A DNA stretch of 64,000 nucleotides from Paenibacillus sp. FSL H7-0331 (GTDB lineage: Bacteria > Bacillota > Bacilli > Paenibacillales > NBRC-103111), in NCBI RefSeq assembly GCF_001956045.1, contig NZ_MRTH01000016.1, forward strand, positions 124,001 to 188,000, in the 5' to 3' direction. Under the pieces are notes generated by a model. It made no database searches, had not been told where the DNA came from, and saw only the letters and a list, made by a program, of their open reading frames with translations. Made by a program: the position numbers and the translations under genes. Shown piece by piece: positions 43,895 to 52,897 of this stretch (its first letter is position 1; the number at the start of each line of letters is the position of its first letter).

Positions 43895-44842
43895 ATGAGC
43901 CAACAAACGAAAGGTATTCATCACATAACCGCATTTGTTAGGGATGCACAGCAAACCGTTGATTTTTACGCAGGAGTGCTTGGACTACGTTTGATCAAGA
44001 AAACAATTAATTTTGATGCGCCAGAGGTATATCATTTGTATTTTGGCAATGAGCTGGGAAATCCGGGCACGATTATCACGTTCTTTCCGTATGCAGGATC
44101 GCGTAAAGGGCGAATTGGCGGAGGTCAGGTAGGTTACACAACCTATGTGGTACCAACAGGTACATTGGATTATTGGGAAGCACGGCTGAAAAGCTTTCAG
44201 GTCTCGGTAACGAAAACGGAACGGTTTGGCGAGGTATATGTGCAGTTTACCGATAAAGACGGGCTGCGGCTTGAAATCGTGGAGCGGGAAGCGGGACCGT
44301 TAAGTCAATGGTCGATTGGTGGCGTCCCGGCGGATAAGGCGATCAAAGGGTTTGGTGGTGCGATTCTGTACAGCATGGCGCCTGAGCAAACCGGGAACCT
44401 GCTGGTAGAGGTGATGGGACTCACAAAAATCGCGCAAAACGAGACGTATACCCGTTATGCAGCGACAGGCGATCTGGGCAACCTTATCGACGTCAACATC
44501 AATCCGATGGAGCTGGGTGCCGGAGGAGCGGGAACCGTGCATCATATCGCTTGGCGCGCCAAGGACGATGTGGATCACGGACTGTGGAGAAGCCATGTTG
44601 AGCAGCACGGGTTTCATCCGACACCCATTGTAGATCGTCAATACTTTAATGCGATTTATTTTCGGGAAACCGGCGGTATATTGTTTGAGATTGCTACCGA
44701 TCCACCGGGCTTTACACGAGATGAGGAGCCGGAAGCACTTGGTGAGAAGCTGATGCTGCCAGAATGGCTGGAAGCCCATCGTTCACAAATCGAAAATAAT
44801 CTGCCCCCTATTCAGGTACGGGCGTTGGAGGGGAACATATAA
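43895..44842 (+). CDS. mhqO: ring-cleaving dioxygenase of the VOC superfamily, MhqO-like
   Basis: 315 residues, two glyoxalase/VOC modules. The N-terminal GIHHITAFVRDAQQTVDFYAGVLGLRL carries the first metal His, and HHIAWRAKDDVDHG in the second module with GGILFEIATDPPGF supplies further ligands (His and Glu). This is the MhqA/MhqO family of hydroquinone-specific extradiol dioxygenases. Fifty-seven bases after the nitroreductase gene and overlapping the MhqD gene by one base (TAATG). Opens aromatic rings of hydroquinones; ferrous iron dependence is the family norm. Confidence 0.9.
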   Translation: MSQQTKGIHHITAFVRDAQQTVDFYAGVLGLRLIKKTINFDAPEVYHLYFGNELGNPGTIITFFPYAGSRKGRIGGGQVGYTTYVVPTGTLDYWEARLKSFQVSVTKTERFGEVYVQFTDKDGLRLEIVEREAGPLSQWSIGGVPADKAIKGFGGAILYSMAPEQTGNLLVEVMGLTKIAQNETYTRYAATGDLGNLIDVNINPMELGAGGAGTVHHIAWRAKDDVDHGLWRSHVEQHGFHPTPIVDRQYFNAIYFRETGGILFEIATDPPGFTRDEEPEALGEKLMLPEWLEAHRSQIENNLPPIQVRALEGNI

Positions 44843-45453
44843 TGAAACATGTATTTCGACAAGGCTCAGATCCGAGCGCACCCGTGTTGGTTTTGTTCCA
44901 TGGTACGGGAGGTACGGAGCATGACCTGCTGCCGTTAGCCCAAAGCATCGCGCCGACCTCGTCCGTACTTGGCATTCGGGGCAATGTGTCGGAGAACGGA
45001 ATGAATCGGTATTTCCGCAGGCTGGCCGAGGGTGTGTTTGACGAGGAGGACTTAATATTGCGTACGCAAGAGGTCAAAGACTTTCTCGATCTTGCCGCCG
45101 CAGACTATGCACTGGATCGCCGTAATTTCGTCGCTATCGGTTATTCCAACGGTGCCAATATCGCAGGCAGCCTGCTGTTCCATGTTCAGGATGTTTTCCG
45201 TGGAGCGATTCTGCATCATCCGATGGTGCCGCTGCGTGGACTGCAGCTGCCCGATTTATCGGCAATTCCCTGCTTCATCGGTGCGGGTAGGAATGATCCG
45301 CTTTGCACGCCTCAAGAAACCGAAGAGATGGAAGGGCTGCTGAGCGGCGCGGGCGCTCCTGTCACTCTTCATTGGGAAAACGCAGGTCACCAACTCACCA
45401 AAACCGAGGTGGCCGCTGCCGCGGTGTGGTACAACTCGCATTTTGCAGGATGA
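44842..45453 (+). CDS. mhqD: phospholipase/carboxylesterase-family hydrolase, MhqD-like
   Basis: 203 residues, minimal alpha/beta hydrolase. Oxyanion strand VLVLFHGTGGTEHDLLPLA (about 15-33), nucleophile S102 in AIGYSNGANIAGS, and the His in WENAGHQLTKTEV near the end; the acid is in IGAGRNDPLCT. This matches MhqD/YodD of Bacillus, the hydrolase of the MhqR regulon. Translationally coupled to the dioxygenase and followed by a terminator. Likely hydrolyses products of quinone or ester breakdown; substrate unproven. Confidence 0.88.
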   Translation: MKHVFRQGSDPSAPVLVLFHGTGGTEHDLLPLAQSIAPTSSVLGIRGNVSENGMNRYFRRLAEGVFDEEDLILRTQEVKDFLDLAAADYALDRRNFVAIGYSNGANIAGSLLFHVQDVFRGAILHHPMVPLRGLQLPDLSAIPCFIGAGRNDPLCTPQETEEMEGLLSGAGAPVTLHWENAGHQLTKTEVAAAAVWYNSHFAG

Positions 45454-45467
45454 AAAATAAATCGGTG

Positions 45468-45500
45468 AAATCCGCTCCGTTCAGGGAGCGGATTTTTTTT
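45468..45500 (+). terminator. terminator of the Mhq operon
   Basis: AAATCCGCTCC (45468-45478) pairs with GGAGCGGATTT (45485-45495), followed by five more T. Confidence 0.9.
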
Positions 45501-45619
45501 GAATCGATTGGCAAGAGCAATTTCTTTACAAAATCGCATAATTCCGATAGCATAATACTCAATAAGAGAGTACACTGTCTAACTTTGATTAGGTGTTCAT
45601 TAGAAGGGAAGTGTCATAC

Positions 45620-46024
45620 TTGGAGGCTTCAAATGCCAGATACGAACTGAATGGCAAAAACTTTCAATGTCCGATAGAGCTTTCAGTCTCCGTCATTGCC
45701 GGCAGATGGAAACCATCGATCTTATTCAAGCTGTTGGACGGAAAGAAGCGATATGGAGAGCTGAAAAAACTGATTGAGGGCATAAATCATAAAATGCTAG
45801 CCGAACAGCTGCGGGATTTAGAGGAGGCAGGCCTCATTAGTAGACATGTTTACCCAGTTGTTCCTCCCAAGGTGGAATACGAATTGACTGTTCTTGGCGA
45901 AGGATTAAGAACGGCTATTATCTCCTTAATGCAATGGGGCGAGCAGTTCCGGTTGGCAGGGACAGTTATACGCGAAGAGTTACCTGACCAGGAAGAGCCA
46001 ACAACCATTTCTATACGTGCATAA
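45620..46024 (+). CDS. HxlR-family redox regulator (YodB/HypR-like)
   Basis: 134 residues from a TTG at 45620 (AGAAGGGA ten bases upstream); GTG codons at 45593 and 45611 are alternatives with poorer sites. The HxlR winged helix begins right after a single conserved cysteine, C17 in FQCPIELSVSVIAGRWKPSIL, and includes the INHKMLAEQLRDLEEAGLI recognition region. In YodB, CatR and HypR this N-terminal Cys senses quinones, aldehydes or hypochlorite. It probably governs the NAD(P)H oxidoreductase gene that follows across a terminator and a GTAAGTA/TACTTAC dyad. Confidence 0.85.
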   Translation: MEASNARYELNGKNFQCPIELSVSVIAGRWKPSILFKLLDGKKRYGELKKLIEGINHKMLAEQLRDLEEAGLISRHVYPVVPPKVEYELTVLGEGLRTAIISLMQWGEQFRLAGTVIREELPDQEEPTTISIRA

Positions 46025-46055
46025 TCGGTCCCACACAGGGGTTTAATTACACGAT

Positions 46056-46102
46056 AACGGCAGTCTAAGCATGATCATCATGCACGGACTGTCGTTTTTT
46101 TG
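46056..46102 (+). terminator. terminator after the HxlR gene
   Basis: AACGGCAGTC (46056-46065) pairs with GACTGTCGTT (46087-46096) with one wobble and runs into T7. The loop holds an inner GCATGAT/ATCATGC stem. Confidence 0.8.
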
Positions 46103-46135
46103 TATGCGCTCGATAAGCTCCATTCTTTCCGTTTG

Positions 46136-46166
46136 GTAAGTATTAACCCAAAAAGTGCGTACTTAC
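46136..46166. promoter_or_regulatory. GTAAGTA/TACTTAC dyad, candidate HxlR-type operator
   Basis: GTAAGTA (46136-46142) and its exact complement TACTTAC (46160-46166), 17 bases apart. The TACT/AGTA-type ends resemble YodB-family operators. Located 65-95 bases upstream of the oxidoreductase start. Confidence 0.45.
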
Positions 46167-46230
46167 TAATTTAAAGCAGATAATATATGATTAGCTTGTT
46201 GAAAATATAGATGAATTGGAGCGAATCCCA

Positions 46231-46770
46231 ATGAAAACTTTAGTTATAGCAGCACATCCTAACCTTGCTTCGTCCCGTATTAATAAGGCGTGGATTGAAG
46301 AACTGCAAAAGCACGACAATGTGACCGTCCACTCCTTATATGAGGTTTATCCTGATGAAGCCATAGATACGGCTCGTGAGCAGGAGCTGCTGAAGGCACA
46401 TGATCGCATTATTTTTCAATATCCGCTCTATTGGTACAGCACGCCACCACTGTTGAAAAAATGGTTTGATGCTGTGCTCCAATACGGCTGGGCTTACGGT
46501 CCGGGCGGCGACCATTTGCAGGGCAAGGAAATCGGAGCAGCGTTGTCCACTTACGGCACGAGCGAATCGTATCAGCCGGATGGCTCTAATCGTTTCACGC
46601 TGCCGGAGCTCGTCAGACCTATCGAAGCGCTTGTACATTTTGTCGGTGCCAACTACGTGCCGCCTTTCACGCTTAGCGATGTTACGAACGTAACCGATGA
46701 GCAGCTGGCGCAAAGCCAGGTCGATTATGTTCATCATATTACAACCGAATCAGCGGCTTTGAAAGCATAA
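46231..46770 (+). CDS. flavodoxin-fold NAD(P)H oxidoreductase (YwrO/KefF/MdaB-like)
   Basis: 179 residues from the ATG at 46231 (TTGGAGCG upstream). Flavodoxin-like fold with KTLVIAAHPNLASSRINK at the FMN phosphate loop, FQYPLYWYSTPPLLKKWFDAVL in the isoalloxazine-contact region and STYGTSESYQPDG. The group performs two-electron reduction of quinones, avoiding semiquinone radicals. It is monocistronic between two terminators, next to an HxlR regulator, and completes the quinone-defence island. Cytoplasmic; FMN or FAD cofactor expected. Confidence 0.88.
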   Translation: MKTLVIAAHPNLASSRINKAWIEELQKHDNVTVHSLYEVYPDEAIDTAREQELLKAHDRIIFQYPLYWYSTPPLLKKWFDAVLQYGWAYGPGGDHLQGKEIGAALSTYGTSESYQPDGSNRFTLPELVRPIEALVHFVGANYVPPFTLSDVTNVTDEQLAQSQVDYVHHITTESAALKA

Positions 46771-46804
46771 TATTCACTCTAGAATCATCGATAACCGCTG
46801 CGAT

Positions 46805-46834
46805 AATCCGTTCCGAACAGGGAGCGGATTTTTT
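46805..46834 (+). terminator. terminator after the oxidoreductase gene
   Basis: AATCCGTTCC (46805-46814) pairs with GGAGCGGATT (46821-46830) with one wobble, then TTTT. Confidence 0.85.
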
Positions 46835-46965
46835 GCGTTTTCCTGATTTTCCGCGGTGTGACGGGTTTTTTTGGATTGAAAAAAAGTCTAATTGCGGAAA
46901 TGTTTACGTTCCACTAGGATGTGATTACTGCTGGTGCACAAAGCTGATGAGAAAGGGGGTGTAGT

Positions 46966-47937
46966 ATGGAAATGAATCAAGATATGACGTCTGACATGAG
47001 GCCGGCTGCCCCAAAGACGATGAGGAAAAGCCGCTCACGTGTGTGGGCTATTCTGATGCGAGATAAGTTTTTATATTTGCTGGCGCTGCCGGGTATCCTG
47101 TATATCATTATTTTTAAATATGTCCCCATGTGGGGGATCGTTATTGCTTTCCAGGATTATTCTCCGTATCGGGGTGTGATGAACAGCGCGTGGGTGGGAT
47201 TCGAGCATTTCAACCGGTTTTTCTCCAACCCGGACTTTATGCTGCTGTTTCGTAATACGATGGCGATTAATATTTTGAATTTGGTGTTTTACTTTCCGCT
47301 GCCGATTCTGGTGGCCCTGCTGCTCAATGAGGTGGTAGGCAATAAATTCAAAAAGACGGTGCAATCGATCGTTTATCTGCCGCATTTCCTGTCGTGGGTT
47401 ATTATAGTCGGGATTACCATCCTGATGCTTTCCAGAAGCGATGGTGTTATTAATAATATGATCGTGGCGCTCGGATTTCCCAAGGTAGATTTCCTGACGA
47501 ATCCTAATTTGTTCTGGGGATTGTTAACGGTGCAGTCGATCTGGAAGGAAGCGGGTTGGGGAACGATAATATTTTTGGCAGCAATGGCAGGGCTTGACCC
47601 TCAGCTGTATGAAGCGGCACGTATGGACGGTGCCAAGCGGCTGCGTCAAATGTGGCATATTACGCTGCCAGGTATTCGCAATGTGATCTTGATCCTGCTG
47701 ATCCTGCGCATCGGCAATATTATGGATGTTGGATTTGAGCAGGTGTATTTGATGAAAAATGGGGCCGTGTCCGAGGTGGGGGATGTATTTGATACGTATG
47801 TGTATCGTCTCGGAATTCAGCAGGGTCAGTTCAGCTTTAGTACGGCGGTTGGTTTGTTCAAGTCGGTGATAGGGCTTGTACTCGTATTAATTGCGAACGG
47901 TCTGACGCGGCGGTTTGGTGAAGAGGGCGTTTACTAG
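46966..47937 (+). CDS. carbohydrate ABC permease, LplB type (importer D)
   Basis: 323 residues, AAAGGGGG before the ATG. A cytoplasmic N-terminal tail of some 35 residues, then about six membrane segments starting FLYLLALPGILYIIIFKYVPMWG. EAA loop PQLYEAARMDGAKRLRQMWHITLPGI. Close in type to the importer A permease at 11377. Part of a permease-permease-lipoprotein-regulator-enolase cluster. The ATPase is absent. Substrate probably an oligosaccharide or sugar acid derivative, judging from the enolase-superfamily gene. Confidence 0.92.
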   Translation: MEMNQDMTSDMRPAAPKTMRKSRSRVWAILMRDKFLYLLALPGILYIIIFKYVPMWGIVIAFQDYSPYRGVMNSAWVGFEHFNRFFSNPDFMLLFRNTMAINILNLVFYFPLPILVALLLNEVVGNKFKKTVQSIVYLPHFLSWVIIVGITILMLSRSDGVINNMIVALGFPKVDFLTNPNLFWGLLTVQSIWKEAGWGTIIFLAAMAGLDPQLYEAARMDGAKRLRQMWHITLPGIRNVILILLILRIGNIMDVGFEQVYLMKNGAVSEVGDVFDTYVYRLGIQQGQFSFSTAVGLFKSVIGLVLVLIANGLTRRFGEEGVY

Positions 47938-47985
47938 GTCCTTTGTTTATTAGTGGGCGCTTATCCAGTAAGGCAGGGGGATACT

Positions 47986-48864
47986 ATGAGGAAAAGCAAG
48001 GAAGATCTCCTTTTTCCGATATTCAATTATTTCTTGTTAACATTGATTAGTCTGATTACGATTTTCCCGCTCTATTATGTATTTGTCGTTTCGTTCACAG
48101 ATCCTTCTGAATATGTAAAGGGCGGGATGCAATTTTTCCCTAGCAAATGGACGTTGGTCTCCTACAAGTATTTGCTATCTACGCCAGCCTTTATGAATGC
48201 AACGTTTGTCAGCGGTTTTCTGGCAACCGTAGGTACAGCATGCAGTCTCATTGTGACAGCGGCTCTGGCGTATACCCTTTCTCGCAAAAGAATGCTGGCA
48301 CGGCGGCTCATTATGCTGCTTGTGTTATTCACGACCCTGTTCAATCCAGGACTGATCCCTCCTTATTTGCTGGTAAGGGACCTGCATTTGATCAATAGCC
48401 TGTGGTCGTTGATTATTCCGGTATTGACGAGCGGCTGGTATATTTTGCTGATGAAAGGCTTCTTTGACAGCATCCCGGACAGTCTGGAGGAAGCTGCACT
48501 GATTGACGGCTGCAATGATATTGGGGTCTGGTTCAAAATTATTTTACCGTTGTCGCTTCCGGCGATGGCTGCATTCGGTCTCTTTTATGCGGTCGGGTAT
48601 TGGAATACGTTTTTCTCGGCGGTATTGTATATGAGCGATGCGTCCAAATGGCCGCTTCAGGTGTTACTGCAAAATATGCTGATTGATTCCTCAACAGCAG
48701 CGGGTGGTGCGGCAGCTCAGGAAATGATGAATGAGCAGACGATTCCTCCGGAAACCTTGAAAATGGCAGCGGTCGTGATTGCAACAGTACCGATCCTGCT
48801 CGTTTATCCTTTTTTACAAAAACATTTTGCCAAGGGTGTTATGGTAGGCTCGGTTAAGGGATAA
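47986..48864 (+). CDS. carbohydrate ABC permease, YtcP type (importer D)
   Basis: 292 residues from the ATG at 47986 with GCAGGGGG upstream; an earlier in-frame GTG-type start has no site. About six membrane segments, EAA loop PDSLEEAALIDGCNDIGVWFKIILPLSLP, and the family ending YPFLQKHFAKGVMVGSVKG, almost the same as in importer A. Second half of the channel with the 46966-47937 product. Confidence 0.92.
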   Translation: MRKSKEDLLFPIFNYFLLTLISLITIFPLYYVFVVSFTDPSEYVKGGMQFFPSKWTLVSYKYLLSTPAFMNATFVSGFLATVGTACSLIVTAALAYTLSRKRMLARRLIMLLVLFTTLFNPGLIPPYLLVRDLHLINSLWSLIIPVLTSGWYILLMKGFFDSIPDSLEEAALIDGCNDIGVWFKIILPLSLPAMAAFGLFYAVGYWNTFFSAVLYMSDASKWPLQVLLQNMLIDSSTAAGGAAAQEMMNEQTIPPETLKMAAVVIATVPILLVYPFLQKHFAKGVMVGSVKG

Positions 48865-48896
48865 GATAGCCAAACATATATGGGAGGGTTTATAGA

Positions 48897-50420
48897 GTGA
48901 AACAACAACAGCATGTTATAGTTAAAGGATCGACGCTGCTTCTGGCAGCGAGTATTGCCTTGACGGGCTGCGGTGTAGAGGGCGGCAAAACCGAATCTCA
49001 GGGAGCGGCCACACCAAGCAAGCCGACAGACGTGTCGATTATGACCAACTTCAGCACACCGGAACCACCCGGTGCCGATAATGTGATTGTACAGGAAATT
49101 GGCAAGCGCACGAATACGAAATTGAATATTCAATGGGTGTCTCCCAACAACTATACAGAGAAAACGAAGGTAACGCTGGCCTCCGGTGATATTCCCGATT
49201 TGATGTTTGTCGATCCGTTTGATCCGTTGGTGCTGCAAATGGCCAGAGACGGGGCATTCTGGGAAATTACACCTGATATGATCAAAAGCTATCCGAACCT
49301 TGCGGCCTACCCTAAGGAGGTATGGACCAACTCCAAGCTGCAGGATGGCAAAAATTACGGTATTCCGGCCGTGCGTCCTTTAGGCGGTTGGTCGTACCCG
49401 AATATTCGTAAGGACTGGCTCGATAAGCTGGGACTTAAAGTACCTGAAACCATTGATGAGCTGTTCCAGACGATGAAAGCATTTACGTTTAACGATCCGG
49501 ACGGCAACGGCAAGCAGGATACGTACGGACTGGCCGGCAATGTTGGAACGTTCCTGTTTGAGCCGCTGTTCAACTCAACACAGGGCAAATGGAAGATGAA
49601 GGATGGCAAGCTGACCCACATTTATCTGGAAACGGAAACACGTGATGCGATTGCTTTTCAGAAAAAGCTGTATGACGAGAAGGTCATTCCCGAGGATTTT
49701 GCAGTTCTGAAAACAAGCCAGTTTGAGGATATGGCGAAGGCTAACAAAGCGGGCATCTGGACCGATACGGTAGAAGCCTCATGGCGTCCAACGGAAGAGC
49801 TAAGAAAGACAATTCCGAACGCCGATATGATGCCGATTACGTATTTGATCAGCCCGAGCGGCAAAAAGATGGTGTACCAGTTCCGTGGTCTGAACGGGAT
49901 TTATGTCATCCCCAAAAAAGTGTCTGATGCGAAGCTGAAAACGATTTTGCAGCTGATGGATTACGGCTCCTCCGAGGAAGGTGCGAACCTGGCCTGGTAC
50001 GGACTTAAAGATGTGCATTATACCGAAAAAGATGGCATCAAGACAGCAACCGAGCAAGCGAAAAAGGATATCGTCTCGCAAAGCGCACTTGGTAAAATCT
50101 TCAGCCGCGACGAAAAATATTTGTGGGCGTACCGTACGGGCATGCCGAACGATATCTTTGAGCGCAACAAAAAAATTATCGACGAGCGCGCCAAATACGC
50201 GATTCCGGATATCGGCTATGGTCTGTACTCGGAAACCGCGATCAAGCTGGGTGCGGAATTCGACAAAAAAACCGAGGATCTGAAGGTTAAGATCATTATG
50301 GGCAAAGAACCGCTTACCGCATGGGATGAATGGGCGCAGAAGCTGTCCAAGGACGCAGATTTCCAAAAAATTATTAAAGAAACCAACGATTCCTATCAAT
50401 CGAGAATGGCCAATAAATAG
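48897..50420 (+). CDS. solute-binding lipoprotein, LplA type (importer D)
   Basis: 507 residues from a GTG at 48897 with GGGAGGG upstream. Lipobox IALTGC with C25 and a two-lobed binding fold (VTLASGDIPDLMFVDPFDPL; NDPDGNGKQDTYGLAGN, an EF-hand-like loop common in this family). It recruits the carbohydrate for the two permeases just upstream. The C-terminus ends shortly after KIIKETNDSYQSRMANK. Substrate unknown. Confidence 0.9.
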   Translation: MKQQQHVIVKGSTLLLAASIALTGCGVEGGKTESQGAATPSKPTDVSIMTNFSTPEPPGADNVIVQEIGKRTNTKLNIQWVSPNNYTEKTKVTLASGDIPDLMFVDPFDPLVLQMARDGAFWEITPDMIKSYPNLAAYPKEVWTNSKLQDGKNYGIPAVRPLGGWSYPNIRKDWLDKLGLKVPETIDELFQTMKAFTFNDPDGNGKQDTYGLAGNVGTFLFEPLFNSTQGKWKMKDGKLTHIYLETETRDAIAFQKKLYDEKVIPEDFAVLKTSQFEDMAKANKAGIWTDTVEASWRPTEELRKTIPNADMMPITYLISPSGKKMVYQFRGLNGIYVIPKKVSDAKLKTILQLMDYGSSEEGANLAWYGLKDVHYTEKDGIKTATEQAKKDIVSQSALGKIFSRDEKYLWAYRTGMPNDIFERNKKIIDERAKYAIPDIGYGLYSETAIKLGAEFDKKTEDLKVKIIMGKEPLTAWDEWAQKLSKDADFQKIIKETNDSYQSRMANK

Positions 50421-50482
50421 GATTAGTATCGTATCATCATCATTTAGCGTGCTGGACTATTTATTGTCATATGATATGACCA

Positions 50483-50510
50483 GGCTCATGGGAGGCATCT
50501 CTCATGGGCC
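50483..50510 (+). other. stem-loop between binding protein and regulator genes
   Basis: GGCTCATG (50483-50490) pairs with CATGGGCC (50503-50510) through one wobble, with an inner GAG/CTC. No U-run follows, so it is more likely to protect the upstream mRNA 3' end than to terminate fully. Confidence 0.5.
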
Positions 50511-50538
50511 TTACCCCTACTAGAATACAGGTGAATGG

Positions 50539-52845
50539 ATGATACGATTCAAGTGGCGTAAACGAACAGATACACGAACCTACCGAGGTCACGTTTTCCA
50601 GCGAAGTTTGATCCTGATTTTGCTGGTTACGATCATTCCAACCATACTCATATCAGTCAGCAGCTACTATATAGGGGTTCGGTATATTGAACGTGAGGTT
50701 GAAAGAACCCACAGCCTGCAGCAGGAATACACCATCAAACAGGTTAACGATGCGCTAAGTCATCTTCAGGTCAGTATGAATCAGTGGGCGCTTAATCCGA
50801 TTATGAGCGAAAAGCTGCGAGGCATCGATTTTAAGGACAATTACGCGCTGACGATGGAATTCTATCAGTCACTGACCGTTATGAACAACAGCAGTGCGCT
50901 GATTGATCAGGTTTATGTGTATCTGGACAATCCGTCCAGACTCGTCTCCGACAGTCAAGGCATTCGCAAGCTCAGTACGGAGGAAAATGAGCTGTACCGT
51001 AAATTGATGACGAGTAAGGAGCGGCTTTTCTGGAGAAGCCTGGATGCTGCGGGGAAACCGGGCATGTTTGTTATTCACAAGCTTCCGGTTATCGGGGAGC
51101 CGTTCGGTGCAATCCTGGTCCGTCTGAACGAAAAGCAGCTTATGAACATCGCAGGTTTCGATGAAAGCCTGGGCGGGACGATTTTTATCCGCAATCTGGA
51201 TGGTTATTTGTTATCCCGTGACCATTTCTCCCCCAGAATCAAAAGCTTGAATGAAGCGATTGAGCAGGAGATTCAAACGAGGACAGAGCCTTCTTCTTTT
51301 CGCTGGAGCTGGAACAACGAGCCTTTTTTTGTGTCAACCTCTACGATTCCATTAACCTCCTGGCAGCTGGTTTCGGCGGTACCGTTATCTGAATTCGTTA
51401 AACCAATTGTGATCGTATCCAGACTCATACTGGGAGTTGGGATTGTTGGGTTTATTTTGATATTATTCAGCTCGTGGTATGCTTCGGTTCGACTTTATCA
51501 GCCGATTCATCGCTTGGTCCGTACCTTCATCTCGCCTTCAGGCTTTGAGCCGTTGCTCGTTCCCAAGGATGAGATTACCTACATTGAGGATCAATGGCGG
51601 CACCTGAACAGCGAAAGCCATATGCTGCAATCGCGGCTGGAGGCGCATTATTCGACCTTGAAGATCGGCTTCCTGCTGCAGCTGGTACAGGGCCACTTAT
51701 TACTGCTGAACGAGGATGAAATCAGACAACGGCTGGAGCAGTATGGCTGGGAAACGGAAAATAAGCGGTTTGTCGTTGTTGTCGTGCAGCTGCTTGGATT
51801 TCAACAACTCAAAGGGGCATTTCGTGATGATGAGCAGCCTTTGGTTACTTTTGCGGCAGCGAACATTATTGAAGAGCTAACCCAGCACGACGATGTGTGT
51901 GTAATGAATTTGCACGATCTGTCCGTGGGCTTGTTTATTATGTTTCCTGACCGTATCTCCTCTTCAGAAATATCGAACCGCTTGAATGAAATGGCTGCTG
52001 AAATCGGTCAAAGCCTGCATCGGATTCTAAAGATGGACACGGTTGTAGGTTTAGGTAAAACGATGTCCTCGATCAGTCAGGTACCGAACGCGTGGGCAGA
52101 GGTGCAGCAAGCGCTGCGGCACAGAAAGCTGCATGAATCGAATCAAATTATAGATTTAAATGAACCGATGAATGAGGACAACAGCGCGGCCAAATACCCG
52201 TTTACGGTTGAAAATGACCTGATTCATTCGCTTTTTATCGGTCTTGGAGATGACAGTCGCAGGCTGCTGAACGTCTTTTTTCAGGAATTGAAAAAAAATT
52301 CCGAGCTGGAGCTGTTCCTGCAGCAGGGCAGTCTTAAGCTGCTCGGTTCTATTCAATCCTCGATTATGCAGTCGGGAATTATTCAGGCAGGCTCCTTGTA
52401 TGATTGGGGCCAGCTGTACGCAGAGCTGTTGGCGCTGAAGGATATTGATGCAATGTGCACCTGGTTTGACGACAAAATCATCCAGCCGCTCATTAATGAG
52501 CTTGCACATAACCAGAACCATAAGGCCCGACAATTGATCGAAATCGGGATTGGAATGATTCGTGCCGAATATCATACAGATATTTCACTGGATCTGTGCG
52601 CGGACCGTCTCGGGGTTGCTGCGTCCAGCTTGAGTAAAATGTTTTTCCAGGTGACCGGCTTGCACTTTGTTGATTATATTACCAAGGTCCGATTGGATCA
52701 TGCCAAGCACTTCCTGATGCATTCCGATCTGAAAATGCAGGAAATTGCCGTACGGATTGGCTACCAGCCTGCTTATTTCAATCGAATTTTCAAGAAGATG
52801 GAAGGAATGACACCAAAGGACTTCCGCGAGCTTCACAAAGTTTAA
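50539..52845 (+). CDS. membrane-bound AraC-type regulator of importer D
   Basis: 768 residues. Membrane segment at about 23-45, an extracytoplasmic sensor of roughly 245 residues, a second membrane segment near 293-313, a linker region, and a C-terminal AraC domain (SLDLCADRLGVAASSLSKMFFQVTG; IAVRIGYQPAYFNRIFKKMEG). Same architecture as the regulator at 8883 but co-directional with and downstream of its importer. It lies between the lipoprotein gene and the enolase-superfamily gene and likely activates the cluster in response to an outside ligand. Confidence 0.88.
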   Translation: MIRFKWRKRTDTRTYRGHVFQRSLILILLVTIIPTILISVSSYYIGVRYIEREVERTHSLQQEYTIKQVNDALSHLQVSMNQWALNPIMSEKLRGIDFKDNYALTMEFYQSLTVMNNSSALIDQVYVYLDNPSRLVSDSQGIRKLSTEENELYRKLMTSKERLFWRSLDAAGKPGMFVIHKLPVIGEPFGAILVRLNEKQLMNIAGFDESLGGTIFIRNLDGYLLSRDHFSPRIKSLNEAIEQEIQTRTEPSSFRWSWNNEPFFVSTSTIPLTSWQLVSAVPLSEFVKPIVIVSRLILGVGIVGFILILFSSWYASVRLYQPIHRLVRTFISPSGFEPLLVPKDEITYIEDQWRHLNSESHMLQSRLEAHYSTLKIGFLLQLVQGHLLLLNEDEIRQRLEQYGWETENKRFVVVVVQLLGFQQLKGAFRDDEQPLVTFAAANIIEELTQHDDVCVMNLHDLSVGLFIMFPDRISSSEISNRLNEMAAEIGQSLHRILKMDTVVGLGKTMSSISQVPNAWAEVQQALRHRKLHESNQIIDLNEPMNEDNSAAKYPFTVENDLIHSLFIGLGDDSRRLLNVFFQELKKNSELELFLQQGSLKLLGSIQSSIMQSGIIQAGSLYDWGQLYAELLALKDIDAMCTWFDDKIIQPLINELAHNQNHKARQLIEIGIGMIRAEYHTDISLDLCADRLGVAASSLSKMFFQVTGLHFVDYITKVRLDHAKHFLMHSDLKMQEIAVRIGYQPAYFNRIFKKMEGMTPKDFRELHKV

Positions 52846-52897
52846 AGATGAATGACATGTTAATACATCCTATGAGAAGTGCAGTGGAGGGAGCTTT

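Noticed and set aside
49800..50399. 199-codon minus-strand open frame inside the importer D lipoprotein gene
   Set aside because: Antisense to a well-supported gene, no conserved features.
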